From: Diploscapter coronatus
Lineage: Eukaryota; Nematoda; Chromadorea; Rhabditida; Rhabditidae
Assembly: GCA_964036155.1 (NCBI GenBank)
Contig: OZ038422.1
Location: 31,953,201 to 32,017,200, forward strand
Length of the DNA stretch: 64,000 nt
Direction: 5' to 3'
Positions 1 to 11,857 of this stretch are shown one piece after another. The translations under genes were made by a program, and so were the position numbers. The notes below the pieces were generated by a model. That model made no database searches and was not told where the DNA came from. It saw only the letters and a program-made list of their open reading frames with translations. The stretch's first letter is position 1, and each line of letters opens with the position of its first letter.

Positions 1-413
1 GCTCGAATATCCCTATATTATCATCCCCTCACCCTACTACCATCATATTTTACTTCCCCTACTTCTTATTTTTGATTTGATATTCGAATTCTAGTATACT
101 TTCATTTTCTAAAGGTCTGCCTATAAAGTGTTTTAAAGATAGCTGTATCGAATCAACAGTAATGCATAAAAATTATGGATAGAATCAGTGTATATTCAGC
201 CAGAAATCTCGTATTCTTTCACTACAGGTTTTCAATGTCAAATTCGAAAGGAAAGGAATTTACAGGCAGAGGTTGCTTTTGGGCACAGGCAGAAATTGCG
301 GCAAATTGGTTGTTTGAATGCACGAGCTGCCGTTTTCGGCTGAATTTTTAGACCACTTTTCGTTATTTTTTCTTTTTTAAATTCTAATTTCATTGTTAAT
401 TACCGTAATTCAG
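1..413. other. Upstream non-coding DNA
   Basis: AT-rich sequence with no open frame that I can tie to a gene. It ends in a polypyrimidine/AG acceptor (CAG at 411-413) just before the first gene, so it is promoter plus trans-splice or 5'-UTR intron sequence. Confidence 0.5.
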
Positions 414-431
414 CCACTCTGCGCACAGTGG

Positions 432-3400
432 ATGTCAGCAGAAAACTCGACTGATCTGCGCATCTCGTCATTCATCCCTGCTCAAAGAGGTATCGTAACA
501 TGCCGATTCTTATTATTTTTCCCACTTGATTTCCTCTAGTTATCCATCGAATTTCTCCTCATCTTATTCGCTGTCAATATTTATGCAGAAACTGGGTGGA
601 GATCACATAATTATAGATTAACGTTTCTCTTATGGATTTTGTTAGTTTCCAAGTATCATCGTTTATAATTGGGAAGAGGCGTGTTTGAATTCCATGAACT
701 CCTCGAATAATTGTCAAATCACTTCATTGCAGAGCGTCCCGAGTCAGCACAGCTCAATCTAGCTCACCAAGTTGTACAGTGCCAGACGACGTCTGCAGTT
801 AACCAAGAGCCCGCCATTCAAACCAAGCAACAGCCTAAAGTTCAAAAGGAGCTTCTCAAAGTCAAGGTAAGGAAAGTAGAGGACATTCCTCTCTGGCAGA
901 ATGAGAGATGAAATTCAGAAGGATCTGAAATCGTGCCTGGCGAGTTCAGCTGACCGATCGACTGCCGCCTCTGTCAAGACTAACTCCAAGAAGAAGACGG
1001 TCGCATTCGGAAGGACTGTTGACGTCTCACAGGTTCGGCATTTCATTGTCTTCCGCGATAAATCGGATTTTTAAATGATTTTAATCTTGAAATTTAAACA
1101 AGGGATTTCTAAAATCGTGTTTCAATATTACCTTTTCTGAAAAGAGTAATTTGATGTGCAGATTTCACAGATTACCTTTAATATCAAAAAGACCACACAA
1201 ATTGAGCTTACTTTTATTCCTCACAGCAAGCTAGTTTATCTGTTGTCACTTTGAATCTAATTCTTTCATAGCTGGGATTTGAACTGTCTTTCAGAATAAT
1301 AACTCGAAATTCTTTACTTTCTACCGACTAATAAACGTGAATTTATTAAATTTCAGACGATTGAAGGGAACCCCCGAGTGGCTAGGCAGAGGAGTTTCGG
1401 GCAACTGTTTGCAGAACACAAAACGGGGCTGCAGATGGACTTGGGAAATGAAAAGGAAAACAGGCAGCAGAATGAGGATAAACAGGTTGAAAAAGTGACA
1501 AAATCCATCTTTCAAATTATTAGGCGAACTGCGCACAAAATTGAGTCTATATACCTTTCAATTCATCCTGCAACTTTCTCTGCTTTATTTCCATCACTTT
1601 GATTATTTCATTCAATCGGAAGGAAATCAAGTGAATCTTTGAGCAAAAGAAATGCATATAAAGACATTCAAGAATTTGAAAGCTAAAACTCTAGCTTTCT
1701 TCCAAATTCCTATTATTGCGATCATCTTCAAGAATTTTCCTTGAATGAGCTGAATTTCAGGAGAATGAAGTGCTGGAACGAGTTCTGAGGGAATTCACAG
1801 AAATGAAGATGTTGATGAGGCAGCAGAGTGAGGAATCGCAGAGGAAAATCAACGAGTTGCAGGGGAAATTCGAAGGTGGGTGAGAGAAATGGAAGATTCA
1901 TTATACTTCGAATAAAAATCCTCTGAATCTGAGTGCTTTTTTTTTTTTTTAAACTTGGAAGGTTGCGAGATTTTGAAATACTCTCCCTAGGTTTTACAAC
2001 ATTTCTGGCACTACATGAGAATTCTTCATTTTTAGAGCTTTCGAAGGAATCCAAAGGACAGGAGGAAAGAGCAGCTGCAGGTCGGTCTTCGTCTGACGAG
2101 GGAAATACTTCTGACAGGTCTGACAGGACTGCTGTTTTGAAACACAGACAGGTTCGAGATTGACATTTGTAAGATCGCAGTCAAGAATTGGTCTGAATTC
2201 CAACACAATATTTTTCTCTACTCCACGAAAAATTTCTTTTATTTCTCTCTACCCTCTCTTTGTGCATTCTTATTCCGATTCCTATTTTTTGATGGAGAAA
2301 TAAAAATACATATTCTACAGAGAACTATCTTCGACTCCGAGAAGATCGCCATTTTGGAGGCCCGCTACTTGGAAGACCCGATTGCCAAACAGTGCATGGA
2401 TGACTGGTTTCAGGATCACAAATACGTAAGTGAAGAATCTGAAAGTGACTATCTTTCGAAGTTATTCTTCATTTTCAGAATATCCAGAAACAGCAGGCAG
2501 ATATGAGCAGAAACCTCGATTCCCCATTCATTTCTTCGACTTCTTCTTCTACAGCTGGGTAGGGTTATGAATTGATGTTTGCAACAAGCACTGAGTATCT
2601 TTTATTTTTAATGATTTTTTTCCTGAAAGACTACTTGAGTAACATAGGCAGTGAATTGATGAACATTATTAGAAGAAGATCTTCTCATCATATTCTTGTC
2701 AATAGCCAAGACTTCCATTTCTACTTTTCATAACAGATGAGTTGAAAAGACTCGTCTCTCACTTTTAATAAGTCGGAGTAATCTATCGTCGCTATTGCAG
2801 AACTCCTAGTTCAGCCCCGTGCAGAACAGCGGCTTCGAGAAGCGTTCGCCCGGTGGCCGAAGGAGTGGAATATTCGATCGACAGCCGCAGATTCATCGCC
2901 AGAATCGCCCATGCAAATCGGGCACAGGACAGGTTTGAAGGTACAGCTTGAAATTCATTCATGCGATCATTCTTTCTAACAGTTTGGAAAGTACACTGTC
3001 ATTCTTTTCTTATAACATAAGTTTTGACTCTTTTTATCTTCTGTTCCTTCAACTCTTTCTATCATAAATTTTTCTAAATGGCAATTCTTCCACTTTCTCT
3101 GCTCATAGGTCTTTATTTAGGAGAGGAGGAAGAATTATGATCTATCCAAGAATGCAATTCATAATATTGTTTTATTTTAGAAGGATATCTGAATGCAGAT
3201 TTGCCAAAGTCTCGTCCCTTGCCATCAGCCAGGGTCAGTCGGAAGGAGCCGTGCCCAGAGCAGGCAGATCAGCCACAGCAATTGCCCGTCTCTCTTTACC
3301 AGTCTGCCAGCAATGCCTACTTCGATGAAGAGACTCCGTGAGTTCTTTGCAATCTTTGGATTTTCAAAAACTGAAAATCGAAATTTTATGCCATCATTGA

Positions 3401-3759
3401 AAAATGCAATAAATATTTGGAATTCATGTCGGACATATCAGAGAAGTCTTTAGAAAGCATGAAAGTAATGATCGAACGTTAACAATCAGCAAGATAATTA
3501 GACCGCTTTCAGACTTGATGACGGGCTGTCTGATTTGGACGAAACAAGGAATCGGACACAAAATGGAACGATGAGAGGAAGGAAGAAAGGACTCACGGCT
3601 GAGCAAGGTTAGAGGCGAGGGAGAAAGAAAATTAAGAGTGATAACAGAGATGTTGGGAGTGCAGAATGAATTGCACTGCATTGTCAATATTTCTGAACGA
3701 AGGATTTTGCAGAGGAGGCCATCAGACAAGAAATCAGAAACAAGTACAGACGGAAGTAG
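432..3759 (+). CDS. Unrecognised coiled-coil/disordered protein, 12 exons, about 429 aa
   Basis: I do not recognise this protein. Exons that keep phase: 432-489, 733-866, 919-1032, 1357-1485, 1761-1875, 2036-2151, 2321-2425, 2479-2558, 2801-2940, 3181-3337, 3513-3607, 3713-3759 (TAG). The start was chosen because an acceptor ends at 413 and the ATG at 432 opens the frame that runs through every later splice. Visible features: a basic motif KKKTVAF near residue 97 that fits the PP1-docking RVxF consensus; a Glu/Lys-rich helical stretch (exon 5, about residues 146-183) likely to form a coiled coil; exon 7, which resembles a homeodomain helix 1 plus a WFQ element without the usual middle (see findings); Ser/Pro-rich linkers; and a basic C-terminus ending RNKYRRK. 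Low-complexity composition suggests a scaffold, centrosome or chromatin-type protein, but that is inference only. Confidence 0.72.
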
Positions 3760-4421
3760 AGGGACGACAGGACGAGTGGAGATGTGTTGATTCTCCAAAT
3801 ATATTTTAAATGGAAATGACTAATCAGATATTCTCGGCAATAAATCAACTTTTTATCGAACCATTTTCCTGTACTTCAATTACGAAGCAGAATTTTATAA
3901 CTACGAGATTCAGTCAACTTTTTCAATGAATATAGGCTTTTACAAGAAAAAAGCTATTATTAAAAATCTTTACAACATAATCTCACTTGAAGAAATTATC
4001 AAAATTTGGTCAAATCTCGAATCTCTGACAAGATTATGTAAAATTCTAATAAAGTTAGCTTTCATCATATTATGGGGAAAGATTCGAGATATATCTTCAC
4101 CATGAAAGGTATCGAATTATTTGCCAAAACTTTAGCTAATTGACGTTTGATTTTATTTTCGAAATTTTATATGGACTCTAATTTTAACCGACACTTCATA
4201 AATGCGAAATGAGATATATTAACGCTTATCTTCATTTTTCCATGACCTTCAGAGTGTTGAAAAACTTGACCCATTCTAAATTGATAATATAAAAACAAGT
4301 GCTGGAATATGACAATGCTGACTTCCTTGAAAATAAACCATTCTACAATTCTTCTTCCTCTTCTGCGTTGTTTTCCTCGATTTCCTTCTCAATTTCTTCC
4401 TGTCTCTTCCATTTCTTTAGT
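3760..4421. other. Convergent intergenic region
   Basis: AT-rich DNA between the convergent ends of the first gene and the small secreted protein. It probably holds both 3' ends. I see no gene or repeat in it. Confidence 0.5.
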
Positions 4422-4876
4422 TTATCTGAATTTATGCAATGTGAGACTTGATGATGTTTCATAAAATAATTTGCCTGAATGAACGCAACAGAAGCTGATT
4501 CCACATTTGGAGTGAACACAGTTGTGCGGCCTGGGACATTTGGCGTTGAAGGCCATCGGGTCGCAAGTGTGTGCTGAGCCATCCTCTCTGCGCAGCACAG
4601 ACCACCCAACTGGGCAATATTCATCTGCATTTGAAGGAATGAGTTGGATAAAGAATTACTTTCTCCAAATCATCTAGAAAAGTGAACAATTCGATAAAGT
4701 GTTGTCACTTTCTGTGCAAATACTATATGAATAATGAAGAAAATATTGAATTTACATGATTTTGCAATGAAATCCTTACTTGAAGAGCAGGAAACAGCCT
4801 CGCAAAGAGTGCAAAACGTGGCTGACAGAATGCAGACAAGGATTGTCGAGGGGAAATCGATGTGCAACCGTCGCAT
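4422..4876 (-). CDS. Small secreted Cys-rich protein, lustrin/WR1-like domain
   Basis: Two exons on the minus strand, 4876-4780 and 4630-4422, joined in phase by a GT-AG intron to give about 101 aa. Residues 1-27 form a classic signal peptide (basic N-terminus, hydrophobic core TILVCILSATF, then CEA). The mature part has the pattern EYCPVGW...HTCDP...KCPRPHNC...SKCGISFCC. This CP...C...CP..(Y/H)xC...CC spacing is that of the lustrin-type cysteine-rich repeats common in nematode secreted and cuticle-associated proteins. The family assignment rests on the cysteine pattern alone. The tail after the double Cys is short and unremarkable. An extra 3' exon is possible but not needed, because the frame closes at a TAA. 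Confidence 0.6.
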
Positions 4877-5328
4877 CGAGGCTTTGATGCAATCTCGACA
4901 GACCTAATTCATTCCATTTCTCATCTTTTTTCTCTTCAGTTTCTCATTCATTCTTCTACTTTCGTCTGTATTCATCAATAGATCGAAGTAGATATTGGGA
5001 TGATGCATAGATTCTACGTGCTGATTTAATAGTGAATTTTAACATCAGGGGCGAGGTGAAACTCCGATTTCGGCGATCTTCGGTCAATTCCGATTCAGAT
5101 TCTGATTCCAAAAATTTTCAAAAGTGGTACTAATTCTCATTAGAACGAGATGTGACCGCAAAAAATTATATATTCACAGCCAGAAATGTTCAAGTATCTT
5201 ATAACGGAAAGTAATGCTGCAATGTATTGTATTTTACATTAAGAAATATTGGATATAGTTCTTCCGGATTAATTCACCAAATTTATTATATTTGGACAGA
5301 ATATATGATAAAACCAAATTTGTTTTAG
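4877..5328. other. Intergenic DNA
   Basis: No gene seen. A short stretch at 5060-5110 carries imperfect repeats of CCGATTC/TTCGG type. The rest is AT-rich. Confidence 0.45.
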
Positions 5329-5600
5329 AGGTTGTCTAGCATAGTGGTTATATGTTACTGTCCAAAGCAAGGTCTCAAGTTATCTTCCACCTCAACCCAA
5401 ACCAAAGGATTTAAGAAATGTTGGTAATGTTGGTAGTGGATAAGACCACGAAAAAGTTTCTTAAAATCCCTCGGCTGTTGTGCATACAACAACAGTCTGT
5501 CCTCGGGACGGGCCACTAATCTTGTGTAGCCAGGATAGAGGCCGACTGTCTCATTACGGACGGAGGGTAGTCGACCCTACCTAGCGGGAACAGGCTAGAA
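5329..5600 (+). repeat. Candidate tRNA-derived SINE
   Basis: The first 65 bases look like a decayed tRNA gene. The 5' end GAGGT can pair with ACCTC about 60 bases later. TAGCATAGTGG (5337-5347) matches the pol III A box (TRGCNNAGYGG). GGTCTCAAGTT lies where a B box would be. It is followed by about 200 bases with higher GC than the surroundings (CCTCGGGACGGGCC, then AGCCAGGATAGAGGCC), the usual build of a tRNA head plus unrelated body. No second copy is in the window and no target duplication was found, so this is a candidate only. Confidence 0.45.
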
Positions 5601-5836
5601 AATTTATAACCGATAAGTAAATACACGGATAGTTTTATTTCAGCATGCATCTTCAAGTGCTAGGATTTTTAAATGATAAACCATGTTTAGGAATCGATTT
5701 TTAGTCTGATAAAAATTGCGAAGCATCAATTTAGTAGTTTCATTCTCTTTTCTTCAATGGTTAATTTCAAACTCATTAATTGCAGACTTTCTCATTCAAT
5801 CAATACTATGTTCATTGTTTAGGTTTCTTAACAAAG
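5601..5836 (+). promoter_or_regulatory. Duplicated 5' flank of F-box/kelch genes
   Basis: This stretch (CACGGATAGTTTTATTTCAG, then GGAATCGATTTTTAGTCTGA) recurs in reverse orientation upstream of the kelch gene at 47.6-48.9 kb (about 48880-49140) and partly upstream of the one at 49.6-50.8 kb. The gene duplications therefore carried roughly 230 bases of 5' flank. Two 3' splice sites (CAG at 5783-5785, AG at 5821-5822) precede the start codon, as expected for a trans-spliced leader. Confidence 0.6.
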
Positions 5837-7102
5837 ATGCTAGGCAATTTACCAGTCGAAATTATATTGTTGATCTGCCAATATCCCGAATTCAAGGATC
5901 TGGGACAATTGGCCTGGACTAATAAACGGATGATGCGAATAATCAAGAAATATCTGCCGATGGCGCTCGAGAGGAAATTTTTATTCTATCGTAGGAAAAT
6001 ATTTATTTTATGAGCGAAAATTAATTCTAGTATTTAGTACCTTATGAAAACGACGGAACTTGGGAAGGAAGAATTTGTCTGTTTGATTCGCATACTAATT
6101 CTGTTGAGCAGATTGCGAGCTTTACTAATTATTTATTGCCATGGGAAGTTGCAGCCACAAAAGACAAGGTAAACTAGTTTATTTGGTATTGCCAATTTTG
6201 TAAATTTTAGATCTTCGCAATTAGATCTTATAAAAAATCGTTTGAAATTTTCGATCTGAATACTCGACAAATCAACAGAGGTTACTGTATAAATAGCCAA
6301 TAGATTGGTTTAATTTTATTGCATTCTTTGCAGGACCAGATCCCCCTAAATGGCGTGAATGGGAATTTATCGCTTATTTCAAAGACAAATTGTATTATTT
6401 GGGTGGAAAGGATCCTAAAACAGGGGAAGATACGAATCGAGTTAATGTAAGAAGATCGAATGAAAGTCCATTAAATAATTTATTCAGGTTTTAATAGATG
6501 GAACATGGAAAACAGGGCCTACATTTCCTCTTCTAATTGAATGTGCTCATACAATAACATGCGATGAAATTTTATACGGTCACAATATAGCATATTCATT
6601 GTTGTAATTATGGATATTCAGTTATTGATGGAGAAAATAGCCAAAAGATATATCGATTATCAGTCGATGAACGGGAATGGATTGAAGTTGGAGAGACTCC
6701 AGAAAGACGAGGTTCATTCGGAGTTGCATCGTTAAATGGAAAAATTTACATAACTGGGGGAGGACGAAAGTCGTTAATTTTTTTTAATAAATAATGTATC
6801 ATTATATATTTAGTGGTCCTAATACATTCAAATCTTGTCTGTGTTTCGACCCCTCAGCTCCAGTTGACAGTCGAATTTCTCGAATCGCTGATATGAATTA
6901 TGCAAGATTTTGTCATTCGCTTGTTACTGCGAATGGAAAATTGTATGCAATCGGAGGGTGAGCTGAGATTTTGCATATTATCTTTATACAAAATATTTGT
7001 TAACTTAGATTTCAAAAAGATTCCTGGGAAAATTATTCCAATTCAATCGAGGAATACGATCCACAAACGAATAGATGGTGTGAAGTCGGAAGATTAACAT
7101 AA
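5837..7102 (+). CDS. F-box/kelch-repeat protein, copy A
   Basis: Eight exons: 5837-5990, 6038-6168, 6211-6280, 6334-6446, 6488-6578, 6622-6769, 6814-6957, 7009-7102, about 314 aa. The N-terminus (LPVEIILLICQYPEFKDLGQ, then LAWTNKRMM) is an F-box, which binds Skp1 in SCF ubiquitin ligases. The rest is a kelch-type beta-propeller: repeated blades with GG followed by (I/L)xxYD and W, for example LYYLGG, IYITGG, LYAIGG and IEEYDPQTNRW. F-box plus kelch proteins are SCF substrate receptors, with the propeller choosing the target. Introns are 40-60 bases and every exon keeps frame, so the gene looks intact. The donor of intron 6 is GTCGTT, shared by all four copies. Three relatives lie in the window (10468-10934, 47597-48858, 49565-50825). 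Confidence 0.85.
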
Positions 7103-7771
7103 AATAAAAGTTAATTATAATAATCTCAAATTTTATTTTAGCCAAGTTTTCAGACGATTTTAATGATCCTTTGTCAAGATACAGTACCGCAAAGGCGAGC
7201 ATCTATTATTGCCTCGGGAAAAGTTGCTCTACGCAGGATTTTTACATATTTTGTACATGTCAACTAGGTGCACCGATGCATCAAAAACAATTTATGTACC
7301 TCTTTTCTAAGTCGAAATATTAGCATTGTCGTAATTTGATGTGCATTTTCATTAAATATTTATCTTGCATTATTGATAGTCACGAATTCGAGAAATTTGC
7401 ACTATTCCATCATAGAAGTAGACTCTATTTTCTATTATTGCTTATCACTACTTTTTTGGTTACTATCAAAATTTAGACCAATAAGCATTCTAGCTCAAAC
7501 ATTTTATTGAAATTACTTCAAATTATTGTATAACAAATCATGAATAGACAAAGAGACAATGGAATGAAATAGCTAAAAAAAGCGACAATTCAACATATTA
7601 TGAAAGCATGTAAAAATATTGTAGGAAATATGGCATTGTATATTTAGAGAACGTAGATACTCAAATTAGCATAAGCAAAAGATTCTTTCCGGAAAAAAAT
7701 CAAAATTCGTTTCCGTGACACCACTGTAACTACCAATTGAAGATAATTCAGCTGCTGATAGATTATTAATC
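7103..7771. other. Convergent intergenic region
   Basis: AT-rich spacer between two genes that converge. No gene seen. Confidence 0.5.
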
Positions 7772-9693
7772 CTAGTCCAGTTCAGTTGATTGCGATAATA
7801 TTTGATAATTAATGAAGTCATATTCGCTAAATGATTTGCTGAATGACCATTTCTGTCCGTATAAGTTTGTCATTATAAATGACATTCCATCACTACTAAT
7901 TTCGTAAGCTTCCTTCGGAACTAAGGCCAAAAATATCGCAGCAGAATCTTTAGGGTCGTGTCTTCCGGTATGGACAACTATTTTTTGCTTTAGTTCGATA
8001 TAATTCTTGTAGAAATGCTAAAAAATATTCTATTTTAAAAAAATTATGGGAAATGTTACCTCTAAAAGTTTAGATATTGCACTATGGCATGAATCGACAA
8101 CTGAAGAAATTTTAATATCGTTAACGCTTTTCAGTATCTTCAACATCATTTCACTTTCCATTTCGAGATCTCGACCGTGAATGTACATTTTATTTGCCTA
8201 AATTCATTTATTGTTTTTATTGCAACAAGACACTCTTTATATTTAAAGTTAACCAAATTTCACATCTTCTTAGTTTATAATAATATTGTGTACATATTTT
8301 TAGAACAATAATTCATTTACCGTCAATAGAATATCGGAATAGACTAGACTGACAAGTGGGCTTAAGTTGTCGAATGTACTTATAGAAGCATTGCAAATAC
8401 CTAAATGTAGAATGAAACTTTTATTTTGTTAAATTCTGTATTATCACTCCTTCATCCTTCTTTTAAGAAATGCAACTACAGAACTTGACAAAGTTAATGA
8501 AATTTCATATTAGACCATCTAAATGTAAAGTGAAAACCAAAATTCATTGCTAAATTTCACTAAATTCAAATTTGGGAATTTTCCAATCAGGGGTGGAACT
8601 CAAGTAAAAATTTTACCCCCCGGTAAAACGCCGGTAAAATGAAAGTAAAATATTTTACCGGAGGGTAAAATGGGGGGTAAAACTTTTACTTGGGTTCCAC
8701 CCCAGAACTCTAATTTTGAAAGAAGGATGAAACCGTGATTATTATGTTGATAAGTACCTTTAGTAAATACTCGATGAGAGAATAGTTCTTTACCATCGAT
8801 TTCCATGTCTTTAACTAAAATTTAGAATGTATGCATACACATATTGCAGTGTAGCTATTTTTATAGGTGTAATGGACTTACAATAACTCTTGAACAACTT
8901 AATACTAGGGCGACAACGAATTGATGAATGATATTCTTCAAATGATCCATTCAGTTTTCTCCAAATATGTAGATCATTAGCCAACCCCTAAAATATTCTA
9001 ATTTTACATTTATATTATCTTAGGCAATAGGTAAAATCAAAATGTTACCACATGTAACTTTTTGATGATACAATTTCTGAGCAGATAGTATAACAATGTA
9101 TTAAATGTATTTGTAACTTCCTCGAATGCGTCGTAACGATATCTGTTGATGGTGTTATCTAAAATTGAATTATAAACAAACTGCTTAATTGCATAATCTG
9201 AATCAATTACGATGAATACCTAATGTAGTCTCAAACGGACTGTTAAGAATTGAAATGAGTTCATAAGACGACGATATATAATAACAAGGTTCTGAAGCTA
9301 GATTTCTCAGCGTTGGCCGTCTATTGCAACAAATTCTTGAGATTTCACAAGAAAAGTCTCTCTGATTTTGGCCATCCACACATTTCTGCACGATTGTTAA
9401 TTGGACATTTTCCATATAGTCATTCTGAAATCATCCATTCATAATTTTATTTTCGAAAATAATTTCATGTACAAACATACATTATAACATCGTTCACAGA
9501 TCACATCTTTGACATTTCCAATATTCAGGGATAATTCGAGATACCGTTTCATCAATTGGTGTCGGAATGGACATTTAGACAGATTGGCGATCGCCAAAAG
9601 TCGCCGATTTACTTGAATAACTTCGATCAGATCAACTGTGCGCAAATACATTAGAATTTCGTTGATAATTTCCGTCGGGAAGTTGCATAGCAT
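7772..9693 (-). CDS. F-box protein with divergent C-terminal (F-box-associated-like) region
   Basis: Eight exons on the minus strand: 9693-9481, 9424-9220, 9158-9049, 8987-8882, 8814-8758, 8400-8321, 8197-8060, 8017-7772, giving 384 aa and ending in TAG. The N-terminus FPTEIINEILMYLRTVDLIE, then VIQVNRRLLAIA, is a clear F-box, so the protein should dock on Skp1. The remaining ~330 residues contain no kelch GG blades and no leucine-rich repeats. They have alternating hydrophobic stretches and a final segment rich in Asp/Ser/Phe, like the fast-evolving F-box-associated regions of nematode F-box families, where this part picks the substrate. The assignment beyond the F-box is inference. Intron 5 (8401-8757) carries a 114-bp foldback element. 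It is convergent with kelch copy A. Confidence 0.75.
8590..8703. repeat. Foldback (hairpin) element in an intron
   Basis: The two ends are inverted copies of about 32 bases with two mismatches: GGGGTGGAACTCAAGTAAAA at the left and its complement (ending TTGGGTTCCACCCC) at the right. The middle holds several direct and inverted copies of GGTAAAA. It lies wholly inside intron 5 of the minus-strand F-box gene. The form fits a non-autonomous foldback/MITE-type element. No family assignment. Confidence 0.6.
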
Positions 9694-10467
9694 CTCCGAA
9701 TGCGCTTCTAAATCGCCGAATAATGTAATTTAGTGGAAATAAAAACGGTATAAATAATCAATGAAAAGAATGAGGGTTGTTTCTCGTAAGTGAATAAAAA
9801 GGAACGAGTGGCCACAATTCTCTTTATTGTTAAGTAGATCACCATTGTCTTCCCGCGAAAATTCCTCTTTGGAAAGAAAATCATTAACACACGTATGAAA
9901 TCATCAAAACAGGTGGGCAGATACTCTTCACACATCACCCGCGATTTTCCCTAAATAGCTAGGAATTTTCATCTGGCTTCTCATCTTCTCTATTATGCTT
10001 TTACTCTCCTCTCTCGCTAGTGTAGTGTCAATCGACTCATCCTTCTTCAGATCGTGCCGTATATGACAAGCACGTTAGCTCTTGCCCTCTTGGTTTCAAT
10101 TGTAGGTGTTAGTCGAGGTTGAATTCAGGGTGCAAAGAGTTTAATTACTCAACAACTTTATTCAACAATTGGTATTCGAACAATATCAAAAAGAACAGTA
10201 GAATGAAGAATAGCCTCCTGGCTCATCTCTGCTTTTATATGATTTAGAGAGAAAAATCGAAACTGATAGCAGGAGGGCAAATATGCCAGATCATTGCTGA
10301 CCAAAAATGAAGGATAAATAGGTCGAATATTAGAATAGTTTAAAAAAACCACTGCTTCGTACACCACAACTATAGTTCCTGTTGCGTAATGATAGCGTGT
10401 TGGATTCATTATCACTTTCAACGCGTTCTCCTATGCTAATTATAGTAATAATTAATAAATGCTATAG
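9694..10467. other. Intergenic DNA upstream of the F-box gene and truncated kelch copy
   Basis: No coding exon that I can support. Short open stretches on the minus strand lack homology and splice structure. It must contain the promoter of the minus-strand F-box gene. Confidence 0.45.
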
Positions 10468-10934
10468 TCAGCGAATATATCGATTATCTGATGAAGAGCG
10501 AAAATGGATTGAAATAGGAGAAATTGATGAAACGCGTTATAAATGTGCAGTCGCATCGCTGAATGGAAGAGTTTACATAACTGGAGGATGGGAGTCGTTA
10601 ATTTTGTATGATAAATAATGTATCATTATATATTTAGTGCTGAAAAATTAACATTAAAATCCTGTCTGTGTTTCGATCCTTCAGCTCCAGTTGACAGTCG
10701 AATTTCTCCAATCGCTGATATGAATTATGCTAGACATTATCATTCTCTTGTTATCGCAAATGGAAAATTGTACGCAATCGGAGGGTGAGTTAATATGTTC
10801 ACAATTCTGATAATTGATATGAATTTAGAACAACAAAGTCGAATGATAAATGGATTTTATGCAGTAAAATAGAGGAATACGATCCATTGACTGATAAATG
10901 GATAATTGCTGGAGAAATTAACCCTAAAAAATAA
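10468..10934 (+). pseudogene. 5'-truncated F-box/kelch copy (copy B)
   Basis: Three exons corresponding to exons 6-8 of kelch copy A: about 10468-10593, 10638-10784, 10829-10934 (TAA). They encode IYRLSDEERKWIEIGEI, ITGGW, KSCLCFDPSAPVDSRIS, LYAIGG and IEEYDPLTDKW. The shared GTCGTT donor and the GGAGG/GTGAG junction are kept and the frame is open. The F-box and the first kelch blades are absent: upstream sequence no longer matches the family. It is therefore a 5'-truncated copy, probably a pseudogene. The open frame means recent loss or capture of a new 5' end cannot be excluded. Confidence 0.75.
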
Positions 10935-11857
10935 AAAATGCGATAAACTATCCAAACATTTATTCATTATTTTATCTAAATATGTTTTTCCCATAATCAT
11001 TGGAATCATCTAATATTTTTACGATTCTGGACTATATGAATATTTTCCTCGATAAATGTGCAAGCTTGATAATAGATAGCATCTTTCATTTTTGTGTGAA
11101 TTTATTAATTTATCAATATCATTTATTTCACCGGTATAGAATACAATTGACTGAAAAATGTGCACTAGACAAAAATTCTAAGAAATTCTAGAACAGGAAA
11201 TAAGGGATTAACCAATTTGTATAAAATTAATGAATGAAAATACTAATTGTTTAGATTTAGATGATAGAGCATTCAGAAAACTGATTATATTTTACATTGA
11301 TCACGATTTTAGGCCATTGTTAGATCACTGAAATTATCTAAAAATGTCTCTGTAAATAAAGTTTTACGAATGTAAAACATTATAGAAAAAGGTCATTCCT
11401 TTTCAGGATTGATGATGATTGAAGTCAAAATAAACTTGAATCTTCTCGATGAATGATAAATGTAGGGTTTCTTTTCAAGGTTTGTAATAATGAGTAGCAA
11501 GGTTCAAGTTCATGTCTGAGGTAAAATCTATGTAAAGTTCTGAAAAGTTGAATAGGAAAGTATAAATTTGGGAAGTTTTAAAGAAAAAAAATTCACAAAG
11601 AATTGTCATTGAATATTGAGGAATGTTCGTTTCCTATGATATAAAGAAATGCAATGTTTTCATAAAGGAATTTATTGTCACTAATATTTTGTCAGCTCAT
11701 CATTTCAAGTGACGCAAATCCATATCATTTCTGTGGTTCTGTAAGATAAAATTAAGGAAAATGCTAAAATTGAGAATTTTATGAGAAGAAAAACTTGATA
11801 TCATTTCATAAGAAATAAGTATCGCTTCAAAATTGTACCTGAGGTAAAGCGATCGAG
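10935..11857. other. Intergenic / Ku80 3' region
   Basis: AT-rich DNA without a supported gene. The part next to 11857 is 3'-UTR of the minus-strand Ku80 gene, which may include one further non-coding intron (donor near 11840, acceptor near 11740). Confidence 0.45.
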
